This document shows positions 47,130 through 55,922 of a stretch of 64,000 nucleotides of DNA, one piece after another. Below the pieces are notes generated by a model that was given only the letters and a program-made list of their open reading frames with translations, had not been told where the DNA came from and made no database searches. Origin of the DNA: Comamonadaceae bacterium (lineage in GTDB: Bacteria; Pseudomonadota; Gammaproteobacteria; Burkholderiales; Burkholderiaceae_C); assembly GCA_003599455.1 (NCBI GenBank), contig QZKF01000041.1:42862-106861 (forward strand), in the 5' to 3' direction. Numbering within the stretch: the first letter of the stretch is position 1; the number at the start of each line of letters is the position of its first letter. The position numbers were made by a program, and so were the translations under genes.

Positions 47130-48283
47130 GCGGCTTGAAAAAGCCCAACTTCCCCTCCTTCCTTCCTGCGTCCCAGCGCCGCGTCCCCACCGACCCGGAT
47201 GGTCCTGTCGCGGGGCGCAAATCCGCCCCGGCGGCGTCGCGCTTCCAGTCGCTGGACTTGCTCGCCACCCTGGTCGCCGTGGTCGACCAGCACGGCGGCG
47301 TGCTCTACGCCAATGCGGCGCTGGAGGACGCGCTGGGCATGTCCCGCCGCAGCATCACGGGCGCCCTGTTGCAGGACTGCTTCACCGAACCCGCGCTGCT
47401 GGAGAACGCGCTGCAGGGCGCGAACGGCAACCAGTTCGCCGCGCTGCGCTACGACGCCTGGCTCAAGCGCCTGAACCACGACGCCTTGCCGGTGCACGTG
47501 GTGGTGGCGCAGACCGACAACCCGGGCGAGGTGGTGGTGGAGCTGCTGCCGCTGGAGCAGCAGGCGCGTCAGGAGCGCGAGGAGCGCCTGATCGACCAGG
47601 CCCAGGCCAACAAGGAACTCATCCGCAACCTCGCGCACGAAATCAAGAACCCGCTGGGGGGCATCCGCGGCGCGGCCCAGCTGCTGCAGATGGAGCTGGA
47701 AACCCGCGAGCTCATCGAGTACACGCAGGTCATCATTCACGAGGCCGACCGCCTGCAATCGCTGGTGGACCGCCTGCTCGCGCCGCACCGCCGGCCGCAC
47801 GTGGTGGGCGATGTCAACATCCACGAGGTGTGCGAACGCGTGCGCTCGCTGATCCTGGCCGAGTTTCCCAAGGGCCTGAAGGTCGTGCGCGACTACGACA
47901 CCTCCATCCCGGAGTTCCGTGGCGATCGTGAACAGCTCATCCAGGCGGTGCTCAACATCGCGCACAACGCGGCGCAGGCGCTGAGCGAACGCATTGCCGC
48001 CGGCGACGCGCGCATCGTCTTCAAGACCCGCGTGGGCCGACAAGTGACGTTTGGCAAGCAGCGCTACCGGCTGGCACTGGAATTGCATGTGATCGACAAC
48101 GGGCCTGGCGTTCCAGACTCGATCAAGGACCGCATCTTTTTCCCGCTGGTGTCGGGGCGCGATGGCGGATCCGGCCTGGGGCTCACGCTGGCGCAGACCT
48201 TTGTCCAGCAGCACCATGGCCTGATCGAGTGTGAGAGCGTGCCGAGCGAGACGGACTTCAAGATCCTGATACCGCTGCCCTAG
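47126..48283 (+). CDS. ntrB: Nitrogen regulation sensor histidine kinase NtrB (GlnL)
   Basis: A 385-residue cytosolic kinase. It has a PAS-like N-terminal domain, the phospho-acceptor H171 in LAHEIKNPLGGIRGAA, and N, G1 and G2 boxes (NIAHNAAQAL, IDNGPGVPD, GSGLGLTLA). It phosphorylates NtrC under nitrogen shortage and is held off by PII proteins. The first 40 residues are an extra polar tail. It precedes ntrC by 49 bases. Confidence 0.95.
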   Translation: MSGLKKPNFPSFLPASQRRVPTDPDGPVAGRKSAPAASRFQSLDLLATLVAVVDQHGGVLYANAALEDALGMSRRSITGALLQDCFTEPALLENALQGANGNQFAALRYDAWLKRLNHDALPVHVVVAQTDNPGEVVVELLPLEQQARQEREERLIDQAQANKELIRNLAHEIKNPLGGIRGAAQLLQMELETRELIEYTQVIIHEADRLQSLVDRLLAPHRRPHVVGDVNIHEVCERVRSLILAEFPKGLKVVRDYDTSIPEFRGDREQLIQAVLNIAHNAAQALSERIAAGDARIVFKTRVGRQVTFGKQRYRLALELHVIDNGPGVPDSIKDRIFFPLVSGRDGGSGLGLTLAQTFVQQHHGLIECESVPSETDFKILIPLP

Positions 48284-48332
48284 ACGACAACCGACTGCCG
48301 AACGCCGCGCCACAAGAAGGGATGACAACTCA

Positions 48333-49895
48333 ATGAAGCCGATCTGGATAGTGGACGACGATCAATCGATCCGCTTCGTGCTCGAAAAGGCGCTGTTGCG
48401 CGAGAACCTGCCCACGCGCAGCTTCACCAACCCGCAGGACGTGCTCAAGGCCCTGATCGACACGCCAGAGCAGGAAGGCCCGCAGATTCTGGTGAGCGAC
48501 ATCCGCATGCCCGGTGGCTCGGGGCTGGAACTGCTCGAAAAGGTCAAGGAAAAGCTGCCCGGCCTGCCGGTCATCATCATGACCGCGTTCTCCGACCTGG
48601 ACAGTGCCGTGTCGGCCTTCCAGGGCGGCGCCTTCGAATACCTGCCCAAGCCCTTCGACCTGCCCAAGGCGGTCGAGCTGATCCACCGCGCGGTGGAAGA
48701 GAGCCAGCGCGAGGAGGTGGCCGAGGAGCGCATGACAGCCGCGCCCGAAATGCTCGGCCAGGCGCCCGCCATGCAGGACGTGTTCCGCGCCATCGGGCGC
48801 CTGAGCCAGAGCCAGGTCACGGTGCTGATCACTGGCGAATCGGGTTCGGGCAAGGAACTGGTGGCGCGCGCGCTGCACAAGCATTCGCCGCGCTCGGCCG
48901 GCCCGTTCGTGGCCATCAACACCGCCGCCATTCCGAAAGACCTGCTCGAGTCCGAACTGTTCGGCCACGAGCGCGGCGCCTTCACCGGCGCGCAGACCAT
49001 GCGCCGCGGCCGCTTCGAGCAGGCCGATGGTGGCACGCTGTTCCTCGACGAGATCGGCGACATGCCGTTCGACCTGCAAACGCGGCTGCTGCGTGTGCTG
49101 TCCGATGGGCACTTCTACCGCGTGGGGGGCCACAGCGCGGTGCGCGCCAACGTACGCGTGATCGCCGCGACCCACCAGAACCTGGAGCAGCGCGTCAAGG
49201 AAGGTGTGTTCCGCGAGGATCTGTTCCACCGCCTCAACGTGATCCGCCTGCGCCTGCCCGCCTTGCGCGAGCGGCGCGAAGACGTGCCCATGCTCACGCG
49301 CTTCTTCCTGCAGCAAAGCGCCAAGCAGCTTGGCGTGGAGCCCAAGCGCATTTCCGAAGCGGCGCTCAAGCTGCTGGGCACCTTCGATTTCCCGGGCAAC
49401 GTGCGCCAGCTGGAGAACGTGTGCCACTGGCTCACCGTGATGGCACCGGCGCAGGTGATCGAGCTCAAGGACCTGCCGCCTGAGGTGCTGGCCATGGCGG
49501 GCTCCTCGACCGCGGCCCTGGTGGCCTTGCCCGAAGCACTGGTAGCCCCCACCGCCCCGGCTGGTTTCACCGCGCCGCCGCCGATGGCGCTGTCGGAGGC
49601 CCTGCGCCCTGCCAGTGCCCCGGTGGCCGTCGGTACCGAGCCCCTGGCGCCGCTGGAGGGTGCTGCCACCCCGTCGCCGGGCCTGGCCTGGGAAGCCGGC
49701 CTTCAGGCCGAAGCCCTGGCCCTGCTGGAAGAGGGACGCACCGATGTGTGGGACGTGCTCACCCGCCGGTTTGAAACCCGCCTGATCCAGACCGCGCTGG
49801 CCAACACGCGCGGGCGTCGCATCGAGGCCGCGCACAAGCTCGGCATCGGGCGCAACACCATCACCCGCAAGATTCAGGAACTCAACCTGGAGTGA
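48333..49895 (+). CDS. ntrC: Nitrogen regulation response regulator NtrC (GlnG)
   Basis: A 520-residue sigma-54 activator. The receiver domain has the phosphorylation site D56 in VSDIRMPG. The AAA+ domain has Walker A GESGSGKE at 168-175 and the sigma-54 contact loop GAFTGA at 215-220. After a long Pro/Ala-rich linker (about residues 390-450), the C-terminal Fis-type helix-turn-helix reads RIEAAHKLGIGRNTITRKI. It fits the sigma-54 promoter seen before glnA. The linker is longer than in the enteric protein (469 residues). Confidence 0.96.
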   Translation: MKPIWIVDDDQSIRFVLEKALLRENLPTRSFTNPQDVLKALIDTPEQEGPQILVSDIRMPGGSGLELLEKVKEKLPGLPVIIMTAFSDLDSAVSAFQGGAFEYLPKPFDLPKAVELIHRAVEESQREEVAEERMTAAPEMLGQAPAMQDVFRAIGRLSQSQVTVLITGESGSGKELVARALHKHSPRSAGPFVAINTAAIPKDLLESELFGHERGAFTGAQTMRRGRFEQADGGTLFLDEIGDMPFDLQTRLLRVLSDGHFYRVGGHSAVRANVRVIAATHQNLEQRVKEGVFREDLFHRLNVIRLRLPALRERREDVPMLTRFFLQQSAKQLGVEPKRISEAALKLLGTFDFPGNVRQLENVCHWLTVMAPAQVIELKDLPPEVLAMAGSSTAALVALPEALVAPTAPAGFTAPPPMALSEALRPASAPVAVGTEPLAPLEGAATPSPGLAWEAGLQAEALALLEEGRTDVWDVLTRRFETRLIQTALANTRGRRIEAAHKLGIGRNTITRKIQELNLE

Positions 49896-49898
49896 GGT

Positions 49899-50675
49899 TC
49901 AACCCAGCGTGAGCACCACCGGTGCGTGGTCGCTCGGCTGCGGGTTCTTGCGCGGCGCGCGGTCGATGTGACAGGCCTTCACGGCAGCGCGCAGCGCGTC
50001 GCTCACGAGGATGTGGTCGATGCGCAGCCCGCGGTTCTTCTGGAAGCCCAGCATGCGGTAGTCCCACCACGAGTAGCTCTTCTCGGGCTGCTCGAACATC
50101 CGGTAGGCATCCGTCAGGCCCAGCCCCAGCAGGTCCTGGAAATGCCTGCGTTCTTCCACCGTGTGGTGGATGGTGTCCTTCAAGCCCACCGGGTCGAACG
50201 AGTCTCGGTCTTCCGGCGCGACGTTGAAATCGCCCAGCAGCACCAGCCGCGCATGGGTTTTCATTTCTTCCTGCAACCAGTGGCGCAGCGCTTCCAGCCA
50301 GCGCATCTTGTAGGCGAACTTCTCGGTGCCCGGTGCCTGACCGTTGACGAAGTAGCAGTTCACCAGGCGCAGCGGGCCTTCAGGCGTGTCCAGCGTCGCG
50401 GCGATCACGCGCGACTGCTCGTCGGTGTGGCCGGGAATGTTGCGCACCACGTCGCGCAGCGGCGTGCGGCTGAGGATCGCGACGCCGTTGTAGGTTTTCT
50501 GGCCGAAGGCGGCCGCGTGGTAGCCCGCTTCCTTCAAGGCATCGAAGGGAAATTTTTCGTCCACCAGCTTGAGCTCCTGCAGCCCGAGTGCGTCGACCGG
50601 GTTGGCGGCCAGCCAGTCCAGCACCTGCGGTAGGCGCACGGCGAGGGAGTTGATGTTCCAGGTGGCGAGTCGCAT
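49899..50675 (-). CDS. xthA: Exodeoxyribonuclease III
   Basis: A 258-residue AP endonuclease/exonuclease of the EEP fold. It starts MRLATWNINSLAVRLPQVLDWL, has LQELKLVDEKFP, GDFNVAPED and the final PQPSDHAPVV motif. It repairs abasic sites. It converges on ntrC with 3 bases between stop codons and lies 3 bases downstream of folA on the same strand. Confidence 0.94.
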   Translation of the reverse strand: MRLATWNINSLAVRLPQVLDWLAANPVDALGLQELKLVDEKFPFDALKEAGYHAAAFGQKTYNGVAILSRTPLRDVVRNIPGHTDEQSRVIAATLDTPEGPLRLVNCYFVNGQAPGTEKFAYKMRWLEALRHWLQEEMKTHARLVLLGDFNVAPEDRDSFDPVGLKDTIHHTVEERRHFQDLLGLGLTDAYRMFEQPEKSYSWWDYRMLGFQKNRGLRIDHILVSDALRAAVKACHIDRAPRKNPQPSDHAPVVLTLG

Positions 50676-50678
50676 GGT

Positions 50679-51182
50679 TCAGGGGTCGCGGGTGTAGGTG
50701 ACGAAGGCGAACGGCAGGCCGCTGGCCGCTGTGTGGTGCTCGCGCGCGGTCTCCTGCCACTCGGGGCCGAACGCGGGTGCGAAGGCGTCGCCCTCGAAGT
50801 CGCGCGCGATTTCGGTGACCACGGCGGTGCACGCCAGTGGCAGGGCCGCCGCGTAAATTTGCGCGCCGCCAATCACCCAGGCTTGCGAGCCGGCGGGGCA
50901 CAAGGCCACAGCCTCGGGCAGCGAGCCGGCGCGCGAGGCACCGTCGGCCCGCCAGGCCGCGTCGTGCGTGACCACGATGTTGAGCCGGCCCGGCAGCGGC
51001 CGGAACTTCGGCGGCAGCGAGTCCCAAGTCTTGCGGCCCATGATCACCGGGTTGCCCAGCGTGGTGCGCTTGAAGTGCGCCATGTCCTCCGGCAGGTGCC
51101 AGGGCAGGGCGTTGTCCTTGCCGATCACGCCATTGGCGGCGCGGGCGAGGATGAGGTGCAGTTGCGTGGGCTTGGAGGGCAT
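50679..51182 (-). CDS. folA: Dihydrofolate reductase
   Basis: A 167-residue DHFR. Signatures are LHLILARAANGVIGKDNALPWHLPEDMAHFKRTT (NADPH and folate site), VIMGRKTWDSLP and WVIGGAQIYAAAL. It restores tetrahydrofolate used by thymidylate synthase. It follows an EamA permease gene and thyA on the same strand. The ATG at 51182 is in the only position compatible with the family. Confidence 0.95.
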   Translation of the reverse strand: MPSKPTQLHLILARAANGVIGKDNALPWHLPEDMAHFKRTTLGNPVIMGRKTWDSLPPKFRPLPGRLNIVVTHDAAWRADGASRAGSLPEAVALCPAGSQAWVIGGAQIYAAALPLACTAVVTEIARDFEGDAFAPAFGPEWQETAREHHTAASGLPFAFVTYTRDP

Positions 51183-51187
51183 GTCTG

Positions 51188-52102
51188 CTATTGTGCCGCC
51201 CGCCCGGGGCCCAGCGCTGGTGGCGGTGCGGGGCGCGTGGGCCAGAGCACGCTGGCGATGGCCATCATCACGAAGCCGATGGCGAACCAGTCCTGCCAGT
51301 GCGGCACCTCGCCCACGATGAAGGTGGCGCTGAGCGTGCCCACCAGCGGGATCGCCATCACGCTCATGGCGCTGGTGGCCGGTGGCAGGTCGCGCGCCAT
51401 GCCGAACCAGATCAGCTGCGCGATGCCGTAGTTCACGAACACGCCGTAGGCCAGGCTGATCCACATGGCGATCGAGAAGGCCGATGGGCTGGGCACCGGT
51501 TCGATCGCGATGGCCAGCACCCACACCACGGCGCTGCCCAGCAGCAGCATCCAGACCGTCACCACCATGGGCGAGAGCGTGAGGTGCGCGCGGCGAAACA
51601 GCAGCGTGCCCAGGCCCCAGCAGAAGGCCGCCCCCAGCATCCAGGCGATGCCCTCGGGCCGCCCGCTCAGGCGCTGCAGCTCGTGCCACAGCAGCAGGCC
51701 GATGGCGATGCCCGCGCAGACGACGGCCAGGCGCACGCGCGGGGTGATGCGCTCACCGAAGAAAGCCGCGCCGATCAACACGGTGAAGATGGGCATGGTG
51801 AAGCCCAGGATGGCGGCGCGGCCCGAGGCGAGTTCCTGCACGCCGAAGATCGACAGCGTGTGCCAGCCCAGCACGTTGGGCAGGCCGAGCCAGGCGATGG
51901 TGATCCACTCGGCACGGCTGGGGCGCATGCGCTCGCCGCTGCGCGCCACGTACACGAACAGCCAGAGCGCCCCCAGCAGCATGGTGCTGGCACGGAAGTA
52001 CAGCGGCGTCGTTTCCTGCAGCGAGAGCTTCATCATGGGCCAGTTCACGCCCCACATCAGCGTGAGGGCGAGCAGGGCCCAGAGTTGGCGGCGGGTGATC
52101 AC
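51188..52102 (-). CDS. EamA/DMT family permease
   Basis: A 304-residue membrane protein with ten hydrophobic segments in two EamA repeats (for example LLALTLMWGVNWPMMKLS and WMLGAAFCWGLGTLLF). Such permeases export amino acids or metabolites; the substrate is unknown. The start is a GTG at 52102 with no clear ribosome site, so an internal start is possible. It separates thyA from folA, two genes that are normally adjacent. Confidence 0.85.
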   Translation of the reverse strand: MITRRQLWALLALTLMWGVNWPMMKLSLQETTPLYFRASTMLLGALWLFVYVARSGERMRPSRAEWITIAWLGLPNVLGWHTLSIFGVQELASGRAAILGFTMPIFTVLIGAAFFGERITPRVRLAVVCAGIAIGLLLWHELQRLSGRPEGIAWMLGAAFCWGLGTLLFRRAHLTLSPMVVTVWMLLLGSAVVWVLAIAIEPVPSPSAFSIAMWISLAYGVFVNYGIAQLIWFGMARDLPPATSAMSVMAIPLVGTLSATFIVGEVPHWQDWFAIGFVMMAIASVLWPTRPAPPPALGPGRAAQ

Positions 52103-52124
52103 GCGCGACGGGTCCGGCTGGGGA

Positions 52125-52937
52125 TCAGACCGCCACCGGGGCCTTGATGGCGGCGTGGTGCTGGTAGTCCACGATCTCGAAGTCGTCGAGTTCGTAGTCG
52201 AAGATCGAGGGCGGGCGGCGCTTGATGCGCAGCGTGGGGTAGGGGTGCGGTGCGCGCGAGAGCTGCAGCTCCACCTGCTCGTGGTGGTTGCTGTAGATGT
52301 GGCAGTCACCACCGGTCCAGATGAACTCGCCGACTTCCAGATCGCACTGCTGTGCCAGCATGTGGGTGAGCAGCGCGTAGCTGGCGATGTTGAAGGGCAC
52401 GCCCAGGAAGATATCGGCGCTGCGCTGGTAGAGCTGGCAGCTCAGTTTGCCGTCGGCCACGTAGAACTGGAAGAACGCATGGCATGGCATGAGCGCCATC
52501 TTGTTCAGGTCGGCCACGTTCCAGGCGCTCACGATGATGCGGCGCGAGTCCGGGTTGGTCTTGAGCTGCCTGACCACCTCGGTGATCTGGTCGATGTGGC
52601 CGCCGTCGGGTGTGGGCCAGTTGCGCCACTGCACGCCGTAGACGGGCCCCAGGTCGCCGTTTTCGCGGGCCCATTCGTCCCAGATGGTGCAGCCGCGTTC
52701 CTGCAGCCACTTCACGTTGCTGTCGCCGCGCAGGAACCACAGCAGCTCCACGATGATGGCCTTGGTGAAGACCTTCTTGGTCGTCACCAGCGGAAAGCCC
52801 TCGTTGAGGTCGAAGCGCATCTGGTGGCCGAACACGCTGGTGGTGCCGGTGCCGGTGCGGTCGGTTTTCTGCACGCCCGTGGTGTACACGTGGCGCATGA
52901 AGTCTTCGTACTGGGAACGGATGGGTCGGTCGGTCAT
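52125..52937 (-). CDS. thyA: Thymidylate synthase
   Basis: A 270-residue classical ThyA. The active-site cysteine is about C152 in [12 protein letters not shown]. Other family stretches are [26 protein letters not shown] and GDCHIYSNH. It makes dTMP with methylene-tetrahydrofolate, so folA downstream completes the cycle. I chose the ATG before [12 protein letters not shown]; the longer frame has no homology. Confidence 0.96.
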   Translation of the reverse strand: MTDRPIRSQYEDFMRHVYTTGVQKTDRTGTGTTSVFGHQMRFDLNEGFPLVTTKKVFTKAIIVELLWFLRGDSNVKWLQERGCTIWDEWARENGDLGPVYGVQWRNWPTPDGGHIDQITEVVRQLKTNPDSRRIIVSAWNVADLNKMALMPCHAFFQFYVADGKLSCQLYQRSADIFLGVPFNIASYALLTHMLAQQCDLEVGEFIWTGGDCHIYSNHHEQVELQLSRAPHPYPTLRIKRRPPSIFDYELDDFEIVDYQHHAAIKAPVAV

Positions 52938-53084
52938 GGTCAGGGCGGAGAGGGGGCGGCCAGTGGGCGGGCGTGGTGGGAATTGTGCCCGTTCCGGCCT
53001 GTCCGCGAGGAAGTGGTGGCATGCGCCCTTGCGCCACACGGGCATGCGCGCCGGGCCCGCAGCTGCGGCCCGCTGGCCGGCCGC

Positions 53085-53999
53085 TCAGGGGCGGGCGGCA
53101 GCGAGGCCGGGCAAGGCCTGCGACGGCGCGGTGACACGGGCGTCGAACGGGTGCTGCTGCAGCGCGTACACCTGCTGGATGCGCTTGATGTAGCCCTGCG
53201 TTTCCGGATACGGCGGCACGCCGCGGTAGCGGTCCACCGTGCCCTCGCCCGCGTTGTAGGCCGCGAGCACCAGCGGCACGTCGCCCTTGAAGTAGGCCAG
53301 CAGCCACTGCAGGTAGGACAGGCCGCCGCGGATGTTCTGCTCCGGGTCGAAAGGCTTGCGCACGCGAAAGCGCGCCGCGGTCTCGGGGATCAGCTGCATC
53401 AGGCCCTGCGCGTTCTTGTCCGAGATGGCGTGCACGTTGAAGTTGGACTCGGCGCGGATCACCGCGAACGCCAGACCGGGCTGGATGCCGAACTGTGGCG
53501 CGAGCTTGTAGACGATCTGCATGATGCGCCGCTCTTCCGGCGTGTCCACCAGCGCCTGGTAGCGCGTGGTGAGCGCCGCCGTGTCGGCGGCCAGGCGCTC
53601 CTGCTCGGCCTTCTGCTGCTCGGTGCGCTCGGCCTGCTGCACGCACTCGGGCTTGTCGGCCGGTGTGTCCAGGCGCTTGTGCATCTGCTCGGCCAGCGCA
53701 TCGCCCAGCAGCGCGGCACGCGCGAACCAGTGCGAGGCGTAGCCGTCGTGGCGCGGCGTGCCGCGGCCGTTGGCGTAGATCCAGCCCAGGTTGTAGGCCG
53801 AGACCGCGTCGCCGGCGAGCGCGGCCCGGCAGTAGAGGGCGATCGCGGCGGCGGTGTCGCGCGCCACGCCTTCGCCATGTTCGTACCCCTGCGCCTGCTC
53901 GCGCCAGGCCTGGCGCTGCGCGGCATCGACCGCGTGCGCCTGTCCCGTGGCGGCCAGCGCGAGCGCCAGCGACAGACGGATGAGGGGGATCGGATTCAT
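53085..53999 (-). CDS. Lytic transglycosylase with SLT domain
   Basis: A 304-residue secreted protein. It has a signal peptide (ending ATGQAHA), Sel1-like repeats at about residues 35-105, a charged coiled region, and an SLT domain with the catalytic glutamate in FAVIRAESNFNVHA. That domain also contains GLMQLIPETAARF and YNAGEGTVDRYRG. It cleaves peptidoglycan to anhydromuropeptides. The combination with Sel1 repeats is less common. It overlaps the next gene by 4 bases, so the two are coupled. Confidence 0.92.
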   Translation of the reverse strand: MNPIPLIRLSLALALAATGQAHAVDAAQRQAWREQAQGYEHGEGVARDTAAAIALYCRAALAGDAVSAYNLGWIYANGRGTPRHDGYASHWFARAALLGDALAEQMHKRLDTPADKPECVQQAERTEQQKAEQERLAADTAALTTRYQALVDTPEERRIMQIVYKLAPQFGIQPGLAFAVIRAESNFNVHAISDKNAQGLMQLIPETAARFRVRKPFDPEQNIRGGLSYLQWLLAYFKGDVPLVLAAYNAGEGTVDRYRGVPPYPETQGYIKRIQQVYALQQHPFDARVTAPSQALPGLAAARP

Positions 54000-55423
54000 G
54001 GGGTGAGGACGCGGCCGGGGTTCATGAGGTGGTGGGGGTCGAGCGCCTGCTTGATGGCGCGCATCAGGCCCAGTGCGACCGGGTCCTTGTAGTGGGGCAG
54101 GTGGTCTGCCTTGAGGCTGCCCACGCCGTGCTCGGCGCTGATCGATCCATGGTAGCGCGCCACCGCGTCGAAAACCAGCGTGTTCACGCGCGTTTCCTGC
54201 TCATTCAGGAACTTTTTGGCATCCGCGCCCGCCGGCGCCTGCACGTTGTAGTGCAGGTTGCCGTCGCCCAGGTGACCGAAGTTCACCAGCCGCACGCCCG
54301 GGATCTCGCGCTGCAGCAAGGCATCGGTCTCGGCGCAGAAGGCCGGGATGCTGGACACGGGGATGCTGATGTCGTGCTTGATGTTCAGGCCTTCTTCGGC
54401 CTGCGCCAGCGGAATGCTCTCGCGGATGTGCCACAGCCCGTGCGCCTGCGCCAGGCTCCCGGCCACCACCGCGTCGCTCACCAGGCCCTGCTCGAACGCG
54501 GTCTCCAGCAGCCGCTCGAACTGCGCGCGCGCATGCGCCTCGGACTCGCTGTCGCTGTTCTCCAGCAACACGCAATAGGGGCTGTCCTGCCACAGCGGCA
54601 CGCGCAACGCGGGGAAGTGTTTGTCCACCAGGCCCAGCGCGAACTGGCCCATGACCTCGAAGCCGGTCAGGCCGGCGCCCAGGTGCTGGTGCGCCAGGCC
54701 CAGCAGCGCCACCGCCGCGTCCAGCGTGGGCACGGCGGCCCAGGCCGTGAGCTGCGCCGCGGGCAGCGGGTAGAGCTTGAGCGTGGCCGCGGTGATGATG
54801 CCCAGCGTGCCCTCGCTGCCGATGAAGAGGTCGCGCAGGTCGTAGCCGGTGTTGTCCTTGCGCAGGCCGGTGAGGCCGTGCCACACCTCGCCCTGCGCGG
54901 TCACCACCTCCAGGCCCAGGCAGAGGTCGCGCGCGTTGCCGTAGCGCAGCACCTGCGTACCGCCGGCGTTGGTGGCCAGGTTGCCGCCGATGGTGCAACT
55001 GCCTTCGGCGGCCAGGCTCAGGGGAAACAGGAAACCCGCCTTTTCGGCGGTGTCCTGCAGGTTCTGCAGCACGCAGCCGGCTTCCACCGTCAGGGTGAGG
55101 TTGGCCGCGTCGAGCGCGCGCACCGCGCTCAACCGCGTGAGGCTGAGCACCACCTGCGTGCCTGTGTCGTCGGGCACCGAGCCGACCACCAGGCCGGTGT
55201 TGCCGCCCTGGGGCACGATGGCCGTGCCGGCGGCCGCGCAGGCGCGCACCACGGCGGCCACCTCGGCGGTGCTGCCCGGCCGCACCACGGCCAGGGCGCG
55301 GCCATGCGCGCGCTTGCGCCAGTCCTGTTCCCAGGCCGAGAGGTCGGCGCCTGGATCGTCGTGGGTCAGCACTTGCGCCGGCCCCACGGCCGCGCGCAGC
55401 GCCGCCACCAGGTCGGCGCTCAT
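53996..55423 (-). CDS. FAD-linked 2-hydroxyacid dehydrogenase (GlcD/DLD type)
   Basis: A 475-residue flavoprotein of the VAO fold. The FAD site is PQGGNTGLVVGS, with CTIGGNLATNAGGTQVLRYGNARD, and the C-terminal half contains the HIRESIP and FGHLGDGNLHYNV motifs. This group includes D-lactate, D-2-hydroxyglutarate and glycolate dehydrogenases; the substrate is not certain. The ATG at 55423 overlaps the DUF2069 stop, so the two are coupled. Confidence 0.93.
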   Translation of the reverse strand: MSADLVAALRAAVGPAQVLTHDDPGADLSAWEQDWRKRAHGRALAVVRPGSTAEVAAVVRACAAAGTAIVPQGGNTGLVVGSVPDDTGTQVVLSLTRLSAVRALDAANLTLTVEAGCVLQNLQDTAEKAGFLFPLSLAAEGSCTIGGNLATNAGGTQVLRYGNARDLCLGLEVVTAQGEVWHGLTGLRKDNTGYDLRDLFIGSEGTLGIITAATLKLYPLPAAQLTAWAAVPTLDAAVALLGLAHQHLGAGLTGFEVMGQFALGLVDKHFPALRVPLWQDSPYCVLLENSDSESEAHARAQFERLLETAFEQGLVSDAVVAGSLAQAHGLWHIRESIPLAQAEEGLNIKHDISIPVSSIPAFCAETDALLQREIPGVRLVNFGHLGDGNLHYNVQAPAGADAKKFLNEQETRVNTLVFDAVARYHGSISAEHGVGSLKADHLPHYKDPVALGLMRAIKQALDPHHLMNPGRVLTP

Positions 55424-55887
55424 GGTCTGGAGGCGGCTGCCGCGGTGGCGCTGGCCACGTCGGCCGCCACGGCTTCCTTGCCCGCCGCGCGCAGGCGCAT
55501 GCGCACGTGCAGCGCGCAGGCCACGAACAGCGCGATGCACAGCAGCACCTCCACCACGGCCAGCCACATCGAGATGCCCGACTCGCTGGTGGCGCGCACG
55601 GCGCCCTCGGTGAAGTACAGCCACACCAGCAGGCTGACCCAGCGGTAGGTGTACATGCGGTTCTTCAGCAGGCCGGCCAGCGGCACGGTGAGCGGCAGCA
55701 CCTTGATGGCCCACCAGGAGCCGCCCTCACGCAGCGGTGCCAGCCAGAGTTCCCAGGCCAGGCCGAGCGCGATCAGGCCCAGCAGGCTGGCCACCGCGAG
55801 CCAGCGCGTGCCGCGCACGCCGAGCCAGCGGTCTGCGGCGTCGCCGGGGGTGGCGGCAGGGGAGAGTGGGGAGGAAGGATCGGTCAT
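55420..55887 (-). CDS. DUF2069 membrane protein
   Basis: A 155-residue membrane protein with four predicted helices (WLAVASLLGLIALGLAWELW, AIKVLPLTVPLAGLL, SLLVWLYFTEGAVR and AVVEVLLCIALFVACALHV). These are typical of DUF2069, which has no known function. The ATG at 55887 was preferred to a TTG four codons upstream. It overlaps the dehydrogenase gene downstream by ATGA. Confidence 0.85.
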   Translation of the reverse strand: MTDPSSPLSPAATPGDAADRWLGVRGTRWLAVASLLGLIALGLAWELWLAPLREGGSWWAIKVLPLTVPLAGLLKNRMYTYRWVSLLVWLYFTEGAVRATSESGISMWLAVVEVLLCIALFVACALHVRMRLRAAGKEAVAADVASATAAAASRP

Positions 55888-55922
55888 GTCGGAGGGCAAA
55901 GGTCAGATGGCATGATACCGGG

